Assembly (NCBI RefSeq): GCF_900108345.1
Contig: NZ_FNVV01000013.1
Coordinates: 1,276,944 to 1,340,943, forward strand
Source: Bacteroides ndongoniae
Lineage (GTDB): Bacteria > Bacteroidota > Bacteroidia > Bacteroidales > Bacteroidaceae
DNA: 64,000 bases
Reading direction: 5' to 3'
Below the pieces are notes generated by a model. That model did not search any database and was not told the DNA's origin. It worked only from the letters and a program-made list of their open reading frames with translations. This document shows, piece by piece, positions 34,646-43,429 of the stretch. Both the position numbers and the translations under genes were made by a program. Position 1 is the stretch's first letter; every line of letters begins with the position of its first letter.

Positions 34646-36289
34646 ATGAAAAGTAAAAGACTGATTCTTTCCGTCTCGTTGGTGCTAACAGCTGTAGTCA
34701 ATGCGCTGGCTTGTACCAATCTGATAGTTGGGAAAAATGCCTCGGCTGACGGTTCTACCATTGTTTCTTATTCTGCCGACTCCTATGGCTTGTTCGGCGA
34801 GTTGTATCATTATCCGGCAGGTGTACATAAAAAAGGTACGCTGATTGATATTTATGAATGGGATACCGGCAAATATCTGGGAAAGATAGAACAGGCCCGT
34901 CAGACTTATAATGTGATTGGAAATATGAATGAATTCCAGGTAACTATCGGAGAAACGACCTTTGGAGGACGTCCGGAACTGGTAGATACTACTGGAATAA
35001 TAGATTATGGCAGTCTGATATATTTAGGGTTGCAACGTTCGCGTACAGCTCGTGAAGCAATCAATGTGATGACAGAATTGGTTGAGGAATACGGTTATTA
35101 CAGTAGCGGTGAGTCGTTTACTATTGCCGATCCTAATGAAATATGGATTATGGAAATGATCGGAAAAGGCCCGGGTGTGCGTGGTGCTGTATGGGTAGCT
35201 GTACGTGTGCCGGACGACTGTATTTCGGCACATGCCAATCAAAGCCGTATTCATCAGTTTGATATCGAAGATAAAAACAATTGTATTTATTCTCCGGATG
35301 TGATATCTTTTGCTCGCGAAAAAGGCTACTTCAATGGAGTGAATAAAGACTTTAGTTTTGCCGATGCTTATGCTCCGCTTGATTTTGGCGCCCGTCGCTA
35401 TTGTGAAGCCCGCGTGTGGAGTTATTTCAATATGTTCACCGATCGTGGAAATGAATTTCTCCCTTATATCGAAGGAAAGAGTGATACACCGATGCCGCTT
35501 TACGTAAAGCCGAACCGGAAGATTTCTGTACAGGATGTAAAGAATGCCATGCGCGATCATTACGAAGGTACTCCGCTTGACCTAAGCAAGGATTTTGGTG
35601 CAGGTCCGTATCACACTCCTTATCGTCTGTCTCCACTCGATTTCGAAGTCAATGGGGTGAAATACTTTAATGAACGTCCTATCTCTACACAGCAGAGCGG
35701 TTTTGTATTTGTAGCACAGATGCGCTCAGACATGCCCGATCCTATTGGTGGCGTACTTTGGTTCGGAGTAGATGATGCCAACATGACAGTGTTTACACCT
35801 GTATACTGCTGTACCGATAAGGTTCCTGTATGCTATACACCTGTTGATGGTGCAGATTATATTACTTTCTCCTGGAATTCTTCTTTCTGGATATTCAACT
35901 GGGTGGCCAATATGGTATATCCGCGTTACGACCTGATGATTGATGACGTCCGGGCTGTTCAGACTGAACTGGAGACGACATTCAATAACGCTCAGGAAGG
36001 TGTAGAAGCTGCCGCCGTCCGTTTGCTGGAAACCGATCCGGTAAAAGCCAAACAATTCCTGACCAATTATACGAACATGACAGCCCAAAGTACATGGGAG
36101 ACTTGGAAGCGTCTTGGTGAATTCTTGGTTGTGAAGTATAACGACGGTGTGGTACGTCGGATGAAAGATGGAAAGTTTGAGCGTAATGCCATTGGACGGC
36201 CCGCTGGTGTTACTCGCCCCGGATATCCGAAAGAATTTTTGGAAGAATATGTGAAGCAGACAGGCGACAGATATAAAATACCTGAATAA
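34646..36289 (+). CDS. C69-family dipeptidase (PepD-like, Ntn hydrolase)
   Basis: 547 residues. The leader MKSKRLILSVSLVLTAVVNA is cut to expose C23 (LACTNLIVGKNASADGSTIV) as the N-terminal nucleophile. Conserved features: YGLFGELYHYPAG, GNMNEFQVTIGETTFGGRPE, SFTIADPNEIWIMEMIGKGP and VPDDCISAHANQSRI. C69 enzymes hydrolyse a broad range of dipeptides. Secretion suggests use of dipeptides in the periplasm, fitting with the upstream M23 enzyme (69 bp away). It is full length. Confidence 0.94.
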   Translation: MKSKRLILSVSLVLTAVVNALACTNLIVGKNASADGSTIVSYSADSYGLFGELYHYPAGVHKKGTLIDIYEWDTGKYLGKIEQARQTYNVIGNMNEFQVTIGETTFGGRPELVDTTGIIDYGSLIYLGLQRSRTAREAINVMTELVEEYGYYSSGESFTIADPNEIWIMEMIGKGPGVRGAVWVAVRVPDDCISAHANQSRIHQFDIEDKNNCIYSPDVISFAREKGYFNGVNKDFSFADAYAPLDFGARRYCEARVWSYFNMFTDRGNEFLPYIEGKSDTPMPLYVKPNRKISVQDVKNAMRDHYEGTPLDLSKDFGAGPYHTPYRLSPLDFEVNGVKYFNERPISTQQSGFVFVAQMRSDMPDPIGGVLWFGVDDANMTVFTPVYCCTDKVPVCYTPVDGADYITFSWNSSFWIFNWVANMVYPRYDLMIDDVRAVQTELETTFNNAQEGVEAAAVRLLETDPVKAKQFLTNYTNMTAQSTWETWKRLGEFLVVKYNDGVVRRMKDGKFERNAIGRPAGVTRPGYPKEFLEEYVKQTGDRYKIPE

Positions 36290-36320
36290 TTTGTTAATTC
36301 ATTTTATGTGTTTATCTTTG
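36290..36320 (+). promoter_or_regulatory. Promoter of the phosphohexomutase gene (TTTG-19-TATCTTTG)
   Basis: TTTG at 36290-36293, 19 nt, TATCTTTG at 36313-36320. It begins directly after the preceding stop codon, and the leader is about 70 nt. Confidence 0.8.
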
Positions 36321-36394
36321 TAGCAAACAAGTTTTGAATATATCTGTTGGTAAAGAGCATATGAATTGTAAAATCTTTAAATAAATTTTGTATT

Positions 36395-38137
36395 ATGGAA
36401 AATCAAGAACTGATTAAGCAGGTGACTGAGAAAGCTGAACAGTGGCTTACCCCGGCTTATGATGCCGAAACTCAGGCCGAAGTAAGAAAAATGTTGGAAA
36501 ACCAGGATAAGACAGAACTGATCGAAAGTTTTTATAAGGATCTGGAATTTGGTACAGGTGGATTGCGTGGCATTATGGGAGCCGGAAGTAATCGCATGAA
36601 TATCTATACAGTGGGTCTGGCTACTCAGGGATTGGCCAATTATTTGAATAAATGTTTTGCAGGAAAAGGTCAGATTTCAGTAGTCGTAGGTCACGATTGC
36701 CGTAACAACAGCCGTAAGTTTGCAGAGATTTCTGCTGATATTTTCTCGGCCAATGGCATTAAAGTCTATTTGTTCGATGATTTGCGTCCTACTCCGGAAG
36801 TATCGTTTGCTATCCGTCACTTGGGTTGTCAGAGTGGTATTAATATCACGGCAAGTCATAACCCGCGCGAATACAATGGCTATAAAGCTTATTGGGATGA
36901 TGGCGCCCAAGTATTGGCACCGCACGATACTGCAATTATTGATGAAGTGAACAAAGTAACTGTAGCTGATATCAAATTTAACGGAAACAAAGATCTGATT
37001 CAGATTATCGGTGAAGATGTTGATAAGGCTTATCTGGATAAGGTACATTCAATCTCTATCGATCCCGAAGTTATCAAACGTCAGAAAGATTTAAGCATTG
37101 TTTATACTCCTCTGCATGGTGCAGGCCGTGCCTTGATTCCGGCTTCGCTGAAGTTGTGGGGATTTGAGAATATCCATTGTGTAGAGTCTCAGATGGTGAA
37201 GGACGGTAACTTCCCGACAGTCGTTTCGCCCAATCCGGAAAATGCAGAAGCTCTGACGTTGGCTATCAAGTTGGCAAAGGAAATTAATGCTGACATTGTA
37301 ATGGCGAGCGACCCGGATGCCGACCGTGTAGGTATGGCATGTAAGGACGACAAGGGCGAATGGGTACTGATTAACGGTAACCAGACTTGTCTGTTATTCC
37401 TTTATTATATTATTAAGAACCGTTTGGCTACTGGTAAGATGCAGCCGGGCGACTTCATCGTGAAGACAATTGTAACTACCGAGCTTATTAAGGCTGTGGC
37501 TGATAAGAACAAGGTTGAGATGCTCGACTGCTACACCGGATTCAAGTGGATTGCCCGTGAAATCCGTTTGCGTGAAGGCAAGCAACAATACATTGGCGGT
37601 GGTGAAGAAAGCTACGGTTTCCTGGCCGAAGACTTCGTGCGTGATAAAGATGCAGTTTCTGCTTGCTCTTTGCTGGCCGAAATCTGTGCTTGGGCTAAGG
37701 ATCAGGGTAAGACACTGTACGATATCTTGATGGGTATTTATGTAGAATACGGTTTCTCGAAGGAAACTACAGTAAATGTGGTAAAACCCGGTAAGAGCGG
37801 CGCCGAAGAGATCAAGGCCATGATGGACAACTTCCGTGCTAATCCTCCTAAGGAAATCGGTGGATCGAAAGTCTGCGTGATAAAGGACTACAAGACATTG
37901 AAGATGACTAATGCAACTGGTCAGGTGACCGATCTGAATATGCCTGAATCTTCCAATGTTCTTCAGTACTTTACCGAAGACGGAACGAAGATTTCTGTTC
38001 GTCCGTCGGGAACAGAACCTAAGATTAAGTTCTATATTGAAGTAAAAGGCGAAATGGGATGTCCGAAATGTTATGCAAGTGCTAATGCCGAGGCTGAGAA
38101 GAAAGTTGAGGCTGTTCGTGCTTCTTTAGGCATCTGA
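36395..38137 (+). CDS. Phosphoglucomutase/phosphomannomutase (alpha-D-phosphohexomutase)
   Basis: 580 residues, four-domain phosphohexomutase. Active-site phosphoserine S154 (NITASHNPREYNGYK), metal loop D306-x-D308-x-D310 (ASDPDADR), sugar loop GGGEESYGFL and phosphate loop RPSGTEPKIKFYIE are all present. It interconverts hexose 1- and 6-phosphates and feeds glycogen, nucleotide-sugar and capsule pathways. The length of about 580 fits the PgcA/PMM2-like long subgroup. A strong terminator follows. Sugar preference cannot be read from the motifs. Confidence 0.95.
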   Translation: MENQELIKQVTEKAEQWLTPAYDAETQAEVRKMLENQDKTELIESFYKDLEFGTGGLRGIMGAGSNRMNIYTVGLATQGLANYLNKCFAGKGQISVVVGHDCRNNSRKFAEISADIFSANGIKVYLFDDLRPTPEVSFAIRHLGCQSGINITASHNPREYNGYKAYWDDGAQVLAPHDTAIIDEVNKVTVADIKFNGNKDLIQIIGEDVDKAYLDKVHSISIDPEVIKRQKDLSIVYTPLHGAGRALIPASLKLWGFENIHCVESQMVKDGNFPTVVSPNPENAEALTLAIKLAKEINADIVMASDPDADRVGMACKDDKGEWVLINGNQTCLLFLYYIIKNRLATGKMQPGDFIVKTIVTTELIKAVADKNKVEMLDCYTGFKWIAREIRLREGKQQYIGGGEESYGFLAEDFVRDKDAVSACSLLAEICAWAKDQGKTLYDILMGIYVEYGFSKETTVNVVKPGKSGAEEIKAMMDNFRANPPKEIGGSKVCVIKDYKTLKMTNATGQVTDLNMPESSNVLQYFTEDGTKISVRPSGTEPKIKFYIEVKGEMGCPKCYASANAEAEKKVEAVRASLGI

Positions 38138-38158
38138 TAGAACTCTGATATTATTTTT

Positions 38159-38206
38159 CCCCTCCTGCAGCCTGTTTTTTTACGGGTTGCAGGAGGGATT
38201 TTTTTT
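38159..38206 (+). terminator. Terminator after the phosphohexomutase gene
   Basis: Arms CCCTCCTGCA/TGCAGGAGGG with further GCC/GGT pairing inside, followed by eight T. Confidence 0.92.
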
Positions 38207-38207
38207 G

Positions 38208-38297
38208 TCCGTAGTTAGGGTTCCTAAAGTCCATAGTTACGTCGCTAAAGTCTATAGTTATGCCGCTAAAGTCCATAGTTATGACACTAACGTCCAT
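38208..38297 (+). repeat. Degenerate tandem array, about 4 units of 21-22 bp
   Basis: Units begin TCCGTAGTTAGG, TCCATAGTTACG, TCTATAGTTATG, TCCATAGTTATG and end CTAAAG or CTAACG. It starts right after the T-tract of the terminator. The word is unrelated to the 22-bp arrays elsewhere in the window, but the period is the same. The remaining bases to 38468 show only a possible promoter at 38346. Confidence 0.8.
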
Positions 38298-38345
38298 TAT
38301 CTGGAAACAGTTGTTCGGTTAGGTTATTCTTTTAGATTTTATCTG

Positions 38346-38353
38346 TATTTTTG
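38346..38353 (+). promoter_or_regulatory. Possible -7 box TATTTTTG upstream of GH20
   Basis: A perfect TAnnTTTG about 116 bp before the GH20 start. No clear -33 TTG. Confidence 0.35.
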
Positions 38354-38468
38354 TCATGCCTGTTAAGCCGTTGTTCAGTATCGTTTATCCGTGTTTGCTG
38401 ACTCTTCGGGCGCGGCAGGAGTGAACCCTTACTATGTGGAAAACAACATTTAGAAAAATCAATGTGAC

Positions 38469-40055
38469 ATGAAGATCAGAAATTTAGAAAGAAGAATCGT
38501 TATTGTGGCAATGGCATGCCTGTTCAGCTTGCCGATGGTGTCTCAGGTTTCTTTATTCCCGACGCCGGTAGAGGTCCGGAAAGCAGAAGGGCATTTCATG
38601 GTTGGAAGGAATCTTCAGGTTGGCAGCAACGGAGGATATGCAGCGTTGCTGGCCGGGAAGTTAGGCGAGGAACTGAAAGAGGTATCCGCAGATACCCGGG
38701 CATCGGGAGAGGTATTTCTGGAACTGAATGAACTTGCCGGTTTGCCTGATGAAGGCTATACGATGGAGGTAACTCCTGCCAAGGTTGTTTTGAAAGCTTC
38801 GTCGGCAGCAGGACTGTTTTATGCTAAAGAGACATTCCTGCAGTTGGCTGAGACGGCTGGAGGAAAAATCAGATGTTGCAGGATTGCAGATGCTCCGCGG
38901 TATTCCTGGAGAGGCTTTATGCTCGACGAAAGTCGTCATTTCTTTGGTAAGGAGAAGGTCAAGCAGTATCTTGACATGATGGCTTCGCTGAAGTTGAATG
39001 TTTTTCACTGGCATCTGACTGACGAACCGGGCTGGAGAATCGAAATCAAAAAGTATCCGAAGCTTACCTCCGAAGGCGCTGTAGGAAACTGGCACGACCC
39101 GAAGGCACCGGCTCAATTCTATACCCAGGACGATATACGCGAAATAGTGTCTTATGCTGCCGAGCGTCATATCATGATTCTTCCTGAATTTGATATGCCC
39201 GGACATGCTACAGCCGTCTGCCGTTCCTATCCCGAAGTGTCCGGTGGAGGTGAGGGAAAGTGGGAAGGTTTCACTTTTCATCCCTGCAAGGAAGAAACCT
39301 TTGAGTTTATCAGCCATATTTTCGACGAGATTATTTCCCTTTTTCCGTCGCCCTATATCCATGTAGGTGGCGACGAAGTGCATTTCGGAAACCAAAGCTG
39401 GTATACCGATCCGGAGATTCAGCAGTTCATCAAGGACAAGAATCTGGGCAATGAGGTAGGACTTGAGCATTATTTTATCCGTCGGATAGCCGACATGGTG
39501 GCTTCGAAAGGAAAGACCATGATTGGCTGGGATGAGATTGTGGATGCAGGCGTGTCACCCGAGAAAGCTGTAGTCATGTGGTGGCGTCACGACAGAAAAC
39601 ATCAGCTTGTAAAGGCCTTGGAAAACGGCTACAAAGTCATTATGACCCCGCGCCGACCGTTGTATGGTGACTTTGTGCAGTACGGTCAACATACGGTAGG
39701 ACGTTTCTGGGATGGCTATAATCCGATAGAGGATATTTGCCGTTTCCCTGAACCGATCATACATTTGGCACAAGGCTATGAAGATCAGCTGATGGGCCTT
39801 CAGTTCAGTATGTGGACCGAGCGTGTGGCCGATGAGAAGAGACTTGACTTTATGACGTTTCCCCGTCTGGCAGCTGTTGCCGAGTCGGCATGGACACCGG
39901 CAAAAAAGAAAGACTGCAGCCTGTTTATGCAGAAGCTGCCCAAATTCCTGAAACTGCTTGATCGGTTAGGCATTTACTATTTCAATCCTTTTCAGCCGGA
40001 TGCTACTCCCGAACCGGATGCACCCGATAAAGACGATGTGCTGAAGAACGGCTGA
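38469..40055 (+). CDS. GH20 beta-N-acetylhexosaminidase
   Basis: 528 residues with a signal peptide (about 1-25). The GH20b N-terminal domain is at about 28-140 and the catalytic barrel at 145-490. Catalytic D302-E303 lies in HVGGDEVHFG; FHWHLTDEPGWRIEIKKYP and PEFDMPGHATAVCRSYPEV are further family motifs. It releases terminal GlcNAc or GalNAc from host glycans or chitobiose. It is shorter than many Bacteroides GH20 enzymes, with no C-terminal accessory domain, and no SusC/SusD pair is nearby, so it is not part of a visible polysaccharide locus. Confidence 0.95.
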   Translation: MKIRNLERRIVIVAMACLFSLPMVSQVSLFPTPVEVRKAEGHFMVGRNLQVGSNGGYAALLAGKLGEELKEVSADTRASGEVFLELNELAGLPDEGYTMEVTPAKVVLKASSAAGLFYAKETFLQLAETAGGKIRCCRIADAPRYSWRGFMLDESRHFFGKEKVKQYLDMMASLKLNVFHWHLTDEPGWRIEIKKYPKLTSEGAVGNWHDPKAPAQFYTQDDIREIVSYAAERHIMILPEFDMPGHATAVCRSYPEVSGGGEGKWEGFTFHPCKEETFEFISHIFDEIISLFPSPYIHVGGDEVHFGNQSWYTDPEIQQFIKDKNLGNEVGLEHYFIRRIADMVASKGKTMIGWDEIVDAGVSPEKAVVMWWRHDRKHQLVKALENGYKVIMTPRRPLYGDFVQYGQHTVGRFWDGYNPIEDICRFPEPIIHLAQGYEDQLMGLQFSMWTERVADEKRLDFMTFPRLAAVAESAWTPAKKKDCSLFMQKLPKFLKLLDRLGIYYFNPFQPDATPEPDAPDKDDVLKNG

Positions 40056-40073
40056 CCCGAACAGAGCTGAAAA

Positions 40074-40127
40074 GAAAAACTGCACCGGACTCATAGAATC
40101 GAATGTCTACAGTCCGGTGCAGTTTTT
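40074..40127. terminator. Bidirectional terminator between GH20 and acyl-CoA ligase genes
   Basis: Arms AACTGCACCGGACT/AGTCCGGTGCAGTT, perfect over 14 bp, with TTTTT on the plus strand and an A-rich stretch (AAAAGAAAAA) before it that gives U-rich RNA on the minus strand. Confidence 0.93.
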
Positions 40128-40186
40128 ATATATGGCGGATTACCAGAAAAGCTTTGCAGCATGTACTGATAGGAGGAAAGGAGTGA

Positions 40187-41854
40187 TTATCCTTTTGCTT
40201 CCTGATACATGAAACGCTTGATGCTTTTCTTCGCAGTTTTCTCAAACTCTTCAAAGTGAATCTTGACTTTCGTTATCTGGCAATAAGCAGGCAGTTGCTG
40301 GTTCAGTTCTATCCGGTTGTTTTCCATGATGCCTTCGATGTCTTTCTGTTGCAGGCCATGCGCGAAAGCGTCGTCGAAGTCGGGATAGATAAGTGCTACA
40401 AGTTTGTCTTTCTGCAGGACAACCAGCGACTCGGATACATAAGGCATGTTGTTCAGTTTGCTTTCTATTTCCTCCGGATAGATGTTCTGTCCGCTGGCTG
40501 TAAGCAACATGTTCTTGCTGCGTCCTCTGACGGTGACGTAACCGTCTTTGTCCATGGTGCCCAGGTCACCGGTGTGCAACCAGCCGTTCGCGTCGATGAT
40601 TTGCGCTGTGGCTTCCGGATTTTTATAGTAACCCAGCATCAGGTTGGCTCCGCGGCAGACGATTTCGCCTGCTACATGTTGCGGGTCGTTGGAGTCAATC
40701 TTGACTTCCATTCGTGAAGTTGCTTTGCCGCAGGAAGCCAGTTTCAAGGTTTCCCAACGGCTCGAACAGATGATAGGACCGCATTCTGTCATACCATAGG
40801 CAATGGTGTAGGGGAAGCCGATGGATTTCAGGAAGCGTTCGACATCGGCATTGAACGGTGCTCCTCCGATGATGATTTCGTCAAAGTTGCCACCGAATAT
40901 TTCCATTGCCTTCTTGCGGGCATCGGCCTTGATGTGGTCGTTGATGATGGGCATCCGCAGCAGCAGTTTTCCAATACGGTTGTCGACACGAGGCAGAATA
41001 TCTTTCTTAATGATTTTCTCGACAATGAGCGGTACACAGGAGATGACCCGTGGCCTGATTTCTGCGAAAGACTGTGCGATAATCTTGGGCGACGGCATAC
41101 GGGTAAGAAAGTACAGATGGGCGCCGGCTGAGAATCCGTACAGGAAATCATATACCATACCGAATACATGTCCCAACGGAAGCATGGATACGATGTGGTC
41201 GCCCGGGCGAACGGGCAGCATTTCGTGGCAATAGGCTATGTTGGACCACAGGCTGCGATAGGGCAGCATGACTCCTTTCGAATAGCCTGTTGTGCCTGAT
41301 GTATAGTTGATGACCGCCAGTTCTTCGGGTGAAGCCTCTTTGCGGTAGCAGATATGTTCCGGACGGAAATTCTTGGGGTAGCGTTGCCCGTAGATGGCAT
41401 TGCGATGCTCGAATGCTTCCATCAGCCGTTCGTCGCGGCAGACTACCGGGTTGAAGTCCGGCATCAGCACAATGCCCAGCAGCAGCGGCATGGCGTCTTC
41501 GTTCAGGTTTTCCCATATCTGGTCGCCGACAAACAGCAGCTTGGCTTCGGAGTGGTTGACAATGTTGTGTATGTTGTCAGCCTTGAATTCGTGAAGTATG
41601 GGGACAATGACTGCACCATAGGTCAGGGTTGCAAGAAAGGCCACGGCCCAATGTGCGCTGTTGCGTCCGCAAACGGCAATCTTGTCGCCGGGCTTAATGT
41701 TGGCACTTTCCAATACGATGTGGAATTTGGCTATTTTCCGGGCAACATCTTTGTATTGCAATGTGGCGCCTTTATAATCTGTCAGGGCATTTCTGTCCCA
41801 GTTTTGTATGATGCTTTGCTCAATGTAGTCAATGAACTGCTGTTTCTGTTCCAT
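40187..41854 (-). CDS. AMP-binding acyl-CoA synthetase/ligase (long-chain type)
   Basis: 555 residues of the ANL superfamily. P-loop VINYTSGTTGYSKGVML, A5 motif YGMTECGPI, A7 WLHTGDLGTMDKDGYVTVRG, and the C-terminal lysine loop (EFEKTAKKSIKRF) are intact. It activates a carboxylic acid with ATP to acyl-AMP and then acyl-CoA, probably a fatty acid. A promoter of its own lies at 41888-41918, so it need not depend on the upstream antiporter operon. Chain-length preference is not readable. Confidence 0.93.
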   Translation of the reverse strand: MEQKQQFIDYIEQSIIQNWDRNALTDYKGATLQYKDVARKIAKFHIVLESANIKPGDKIAVCGRNSAHWAVAFLATLTYGAVIVPILHEFKADNIHNIVNHSEAKLLFVGDQIWENLNEDAMPLLLGIVLMPDFNPVVCRDERLMEAFEHRNAIYGQRYPKNFRPEHICYRKEASPEELAVINYTSGTTGYSKGVMLPYRSLWSNIAYCHEMLPVRPGDHIVSMLPLGHVFGMVYDFLYGFSAGAHLYFLTRMPSPKIIAQSFAEIRPRVISCVPLIVEKIIKKDILPRVDNRIGKLLLRMPIINDHIKADARKKAMEIFGGNFDEIIIGGAPFNADVERFLKSIGFPYTIAYGMTECGPIICSSRWETLKLASCGKATSRMEVKIDSNDPQHVAGEIVCRGANLMLGYYKNPEATAQIIDANGWLHTGDLGTMDKDGYVTVRGRSKNMLLTASGQNIYPEEIESKLNNMPYVSESLVVLQKDKLVALIYPDFDDAFAHGLQQKDIEGIMENNRIELNQQLPAYCQITKVKIHFEEFEKTAKKSIKRFMYQEAKG

Positions 41855-41887
41855 TTGTTAAATCGGCACACTTTAGTTAAAACCGTG

Positions 41888-41918
41888 CAAATATAGGGCT
41901 TATACCAATGCGAAACAA
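41888..41918 (-). promoter_or_regulatory. Promoter of the acyl-CoA ligase gene (TTG-20-TATATTTG)
   Basis: Minus strand: TTG (41918-41916), 20 nt, TATATTTG (41895-41888), 33 bp before the start codon. Confidence 0.75.
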
Positions 41919-41932
41919 GCAGTTCATGTTTT

Positions 41933-43384
41933 TTAGTTTTTACTTTTCTCCGAAATGAGCAGTAGCTTATCGCCTACATGCAGCTTCAGGCTTCCATTGG
42001 GAATGAGGTATTCGTCGCCTCTTTTTACAATCATCACCAGTGTTCCCTGAGGCAGGTTCATGTCTTTCAGGGTGTCGCCCTGTGCCAGTATTTCCGGAGT
42101 GACGGTCATATCTTTCAGGTCGGAGTCTATTTCATCGGGCAGTTCCACACCGAAGTCGTTGCCTGTTTTGGGCATCGGGATGGAGAGGCCCAGCAATCGG
42201 GCAGCCCGCGATACGGTAGTTCCCTGGATGATGAGCGAGACGATGGTGATGAAGAAGACAATGTTGAAGATGGCATCAGAGCCCGGCACATTGGCTACTA
42301 CGGGATAGGTGGCAAAAATAATGGGAACAGCTCCGCGCAGTCCGACCCATGAGATGAACAGGCGCGATTTGAGCGTTATTTTTTTGCCGAAAGGCAGCAG
42401 GCAAAGGAAGACGCTGAGCGGACGGCCTATCAGAATCATGAATACACCGATGAGCAAGGCCACGCAGGCTACTTCGAGCATTTCGTGCGGGTTGACCAGA
42501 AGTCCCAGGCACAGGAACATGATGATCTGGAACAGCCATGTCAGTCCGTCCATAAAGGTATATATTTCTTTCCTGTACATAATCTTGGCATTACCCACCA
42601 TCATACCGGCTATGTAAACAGCCAGATAGCCGTTCCCCTTCAGCAGGTCGGTAAGGGAGAAGGTGAAGAACACGAATGCCAGCAGCAGAATCGGATAGAG
42701 CGCTTGGTTATCGATGTTGATTCTGTTCAGGATGAGGATGGCCAGTTTTCCCAGCAGATAGCCGGCGCCGGCTCCGACGATGAACTGCACGATGAACGAG
42801 CCCAGTATGTGTGCCGTTTCCATCCCCGACGACTGGATGAACTGTATCAGCACGATGGTAAGCATGTAGGCCATCGGGTCGTTACTTCCGCTTTCCAGTT
42901 CGAGCATGGGACGCAGGTTGTGCCTCAGGTTTATCTTCTGCGAACGCAGTATGGCGAATACGGAGGCCGAATCGGTCGAAGACATGGTAGCGGCCAGCAG
43001 CAGGCTGGTGATAAGCGGGAAGTGAATGTTGGTCCAGCTCATGCCCGAAAGCCACCAGATGAAGAGTCCGGTGAACAGGGCTGTAAGCAGTACGCCTGCT
43101 GTTGACAATACGATGCCCGGCCACAGGATGGGGCGAATCTCGCTTATCTTGGTATCCATACCTCCCGAAAACAGGATGATGCTCAGGGCAACCATACCGA
43201 TGAACTGTGCCTCCTGTGCATTGTGGAACTGCAATCCCAGTCCGTCGCTGCCAAAGGCCATGCCCACCATGAGGAAGAGCAACAAGGCTGGTACTCCGAA
43301 ACGGTAGCCGGTCTTTCCGACAACGATACTGACAAAAAGTAAAATAGAACCGATAAGAAGGATGTTTTCTGCTGTAAAAATCAT
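41933..43384 (-). CDS. CPA1-type K+/H+ (or Na+/H+) antiporter with TrkA-C domain
   Basis: 483 residues from MIFTAENILLIGSILLF. An open N-terminal extension to 43426 is not used. About 12 transmembrane segments (10-390) include the exchanger core (DSASVFAILRSQ, LELESGSNDPMAYMLT, WVGLRGAVPIIFATYP). The C-terminal 80 residues form a TrkA-C/RCK-C domain (GTLVMIVKRGDEYLIPNGSL, LHVGDKLLLISE), as in NhaP2/CvrA. It exports K+ or Na+ in exchange for protons. It is third in a run after the response regulator and histidine kinase, 45 bp from the kinase gene. Confidence 0.94.
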   Translation of the reverse strand: MIFTAENILLIGSILLFVSIVVGKTGYRFGVPALLLFLMVGMAFGSDGLGLQFHNAQEAQFIGMVALSIILFSGGMDTKISEIRPILWPGIVLSTAGVLLTALFTGLFIWWLSGMSWTNIHFPLITSLLLAATMSSTDSASVFAILRSQKINLRHNLRPMLELESGSNDPMAYMLTIVLIQFIQSSGMETAHILGSFIVQFIVGAGAGYLLGKLAILILNRINIDNQALYPILLLAFVFFTFSLTDLLKGNGYLAVYIAGMMVGNAKIMYRKEIYTFMDGLTWLFQIIMFLCLGLLVNPHEMLEVACVALLIGVFMILIGRPLSVFLCLLPFGKKITLKSRLFISWVGLRGAVPIIFATYPVVANVPGSDAIFNIVFFITIVSLIIQGTTVSRAARLLGLSIPMPKTGNDFGVELPDEIDSDLKDMTVTPEILAQGDTLKDMNLPQGTLVMIVKRGDEYLIPNGSLKLHVGDKLLLISEKSKN

Positions 43385-43429
43385 GTTGTTGAATAATAAA
43401 TTGTTAGGAGAATACAAAGATAGCAAACT

